Below are positions 62,953-64,000 of a DNA stretch of 64,000 bases, one piece after another (the first letter of the stretch is position 1; each line of letters starts with the position of its first letter). The stretch is from Nitrospinaceae bacterium (GTDB lineage Bacteria > Nitrospinota_A > UBA7883 > JAJDBK01): assembly GCA_029261405.1 (NCBI GenBank), contig JAJDBK010000046.1, positions 25,249-89,248 on the forward strand, in the 5' to 3' direction. The position numbers were made by a program, and so were the translations under genes. The notes beneath the pieces were generated by a model. That model was given only the letters and a program-made list of their open reading frames with translations. It searched no databases and was not told the DNA's origin.

Positions 62953-63023
62953 GGCCCCTCCTTTACTGCAACAACATTAATGTAACCAGCGGATGAAAGA
63001 TCTGGTTAGTCTGTTTTTTCCCG

Positions 63024-63251
63024 CTACACCTTACGCAGGAGTCGATTGATCCTGGGAAGCAAATCGTTCTCCGTAACCGGCTTGACGATAAAATCGTCAG
63101 CGCCCAGTTTCAACGCCTTTTCCTGGCTTTGCATGTCCTCACTTCCGGTGAGAACAATCACGGGAAGCGAATGCGTTTCCGGATTGGCCTTGAGGGTCTG
63201 GAGCAGTTCCAACCCGTCCATCTCCGGCATACCAATGTCCGTTAGAGGGCC
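63024..63251 (-). pseudogene. Truncated response-regulator receiver domain
   Basis: The frame reads LTDIGMPEMDGLELLQTLK, then VIVLTGSEDMQSQEKALKLG and ADDFIVKPVTENDLLPRI. These are the second half of a CheY-like domain: phosphoacceptor Asp, the Thr position and Lys. The first acidic pair and the start are missing; upstream sequence at about 63252 onward is unrelated. It is probably a fragment left by recombination at the adjacent transposase remnant. Confidence 0.8.
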
Positions 63252-63343
63252 TGTCGCCGAATAGCAATTCGTCTTTGAGTGTGGCATAATATTCATACTG
63301 TACATTTCTTGCCCATACCAAACTTGTATTATTGATCATCGCT

Positions 63344-64000
63344 ATGTCGATCCTGAAAAGAGAACAACTCATGCTTACCAATACCACCTGCGAGTCACTG
63401 TTGCGCGCTGACCATCCATATCGGAAAATCGCCGCCGTTCTAAATATCAAACCATTGCTGACGGATTTTACGAGCCTCTACTCAAAACCTGGAACGACTG
63501 GCAAATTGCGCGACCGTCCTGGCACAAATAACGTAGCGAAGATATTCAATCTTGTCGTGTCTCAGATGAGAGCCAGTGGCGTCGTCAGCGATGTTTTTCC
63601 ACTTCATAGATTCAACAGTGATCATCAGCAAAACGGCTTTATGGACAGAGCGCGACAAGTCTATCAGCGATGGTTTGAAGAAATTTGACAACACGAATGT
63701 AGGTAAGTATAGCGCGGATAAAGTAGTGGTGTTATCACCAGGGTTGCGATGACACCTGCCAACATAGCTGATGGCAAGGCATTGAAACATGTTTGCCCGG
63801 ATCGGTGTTTGCCGACAAAGCTTACTGTGGGGGTGACAGGCAACGAGTGATCAAGGCTCGTGGTTGCCATAGTGGAGTTATTTTGAAAAACAACATGAAA
63901 GGGAAAGATCGCAGGCGTGACAAATGGTTAACGAAAGTGCGGATGCCATATGAAGGTGTGTTTGCCAGAATGCCGTCTCGCGCCCGTTATCGTGGGCAGG
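63344..64000 (+). pseudogene. Decayed IS4/IS5-like transposase (runs off window)
   Basis: Homology to DDE transposases continues across several frames. The first frame gives LLRADHPYRKIAAVLNIKPL and SQMRASGVVSDVF. Then the frame shifts to FHFIDSTVIISKTALWTERD with KKFDNTNVGKYSADK, which contains the first catalytic Asp (FIDST). A later frame has ADKAYCGGDRQRVIKARGCH (second Asp) and KWLTKVRMPYEGVFARM (Glu). At least two frameshifts and several internal losses are present, including the N-terminal DUF772 core. It differs from the remnant at 59.9-60.5 kb. Confidence 0.85.

Overview
The window looks like chromosomal DNA of a Gram-negative (diderm) bacterium with roughly half GC. Supporting signs are beta-barrel outer-membrane proteins, lipoboxes, an RND exporter, a meso-diaminopimelate type MurE (DNPR motif), an oxygen-independent cobalamin route, and a selenocysteine tRNA. 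The gene style (anaerobic cbi genes, hybrid kinases, a response regulator with an acidic tail, a Cyc2-like cytochrome-porin) fits a deltaproteobacterial-grade or Nitrospinota-like lineage. That placement is inference; no rRNA or marker gene settles it.

Layout. (1) 1-17582, plus strand: a compact division and cell-wall (dcw) operon running murE (partial)-murF-mraY-murD-ftsW-murG-murC-murB-ddl-ftsQ-ftsA-ftsZ. It continues without a clear break into a DUF484/GAF-like gene, a fold-III PLP decarboxylase that resembles BtrK more than LysA, a 58-residue membrane protein and mutS2. (2) 17603-17911: selC (tRNA-Sec, minus strand), with a duplicated copy of its 5' end lying 210 bp upstream and six 22-bp hairpin-forming repeats in between. 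(3) 17924-33020, minus strand: a 17-gene cobalamin and cobalt-uptake operon led by a cobalamin riboswitch. It holds cbiA, cbiC, cbiX, the CbiMNQO transporter, cbiD, E, L, F, G, H, J, cobO, cobT and a CobD-CobQ fusion. Its genes mostly overlap by a few bases. No CbiT is present. (4) 33182-38019, plus strand: a hybrid sensor kinase and a response regulator with an acidic tail. (5) 38056-42998, minus strand: a TetR regulator with a likely operator, an MMPL/RND exporter, a LolA-like protein and an outer-membrane barrel. (6) 43170-46381: a lipoprotein, two TPM-domain genes, a long hairpin, and an isolated AT-rich DUF4365 gene. (7) 46392-48152: biotin-dependent carboxylase subunit (OadA/PycB). (8) 48367-53409: a metal and redox module. 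A small Cyc2-like cytochrome-porin on the plus strand faces a minus-strand operon that encodes a His/Met-rich protein, a 13-cysteine Csp-type copper storage protein, a Met-rich lipoprotein, a CCGGG barrel, a TlpA-like lipoprotein and a small cytochrome with an unusual CxxxCH motif. (9) 53473-59904, minus strand: ACR3, D-aminoacylase, lytic transglycosylase, miaA and a tRNA methyltransferase. (10) 59905-64000: a decayed stretch with two different transposase remnants, a frameshifted TonB receptor and a truncated receiver domain.

The most interesting regions are the cytochrome-porin and copper module, the selC duplication with hairpin repeats, the cobalamin operon with its fusion and missing CbiT, and the AT-rich DUF4365 insert beside a 58-nt hairpin. 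Functions are read from motifs and overall resemblance only; no database search was run.
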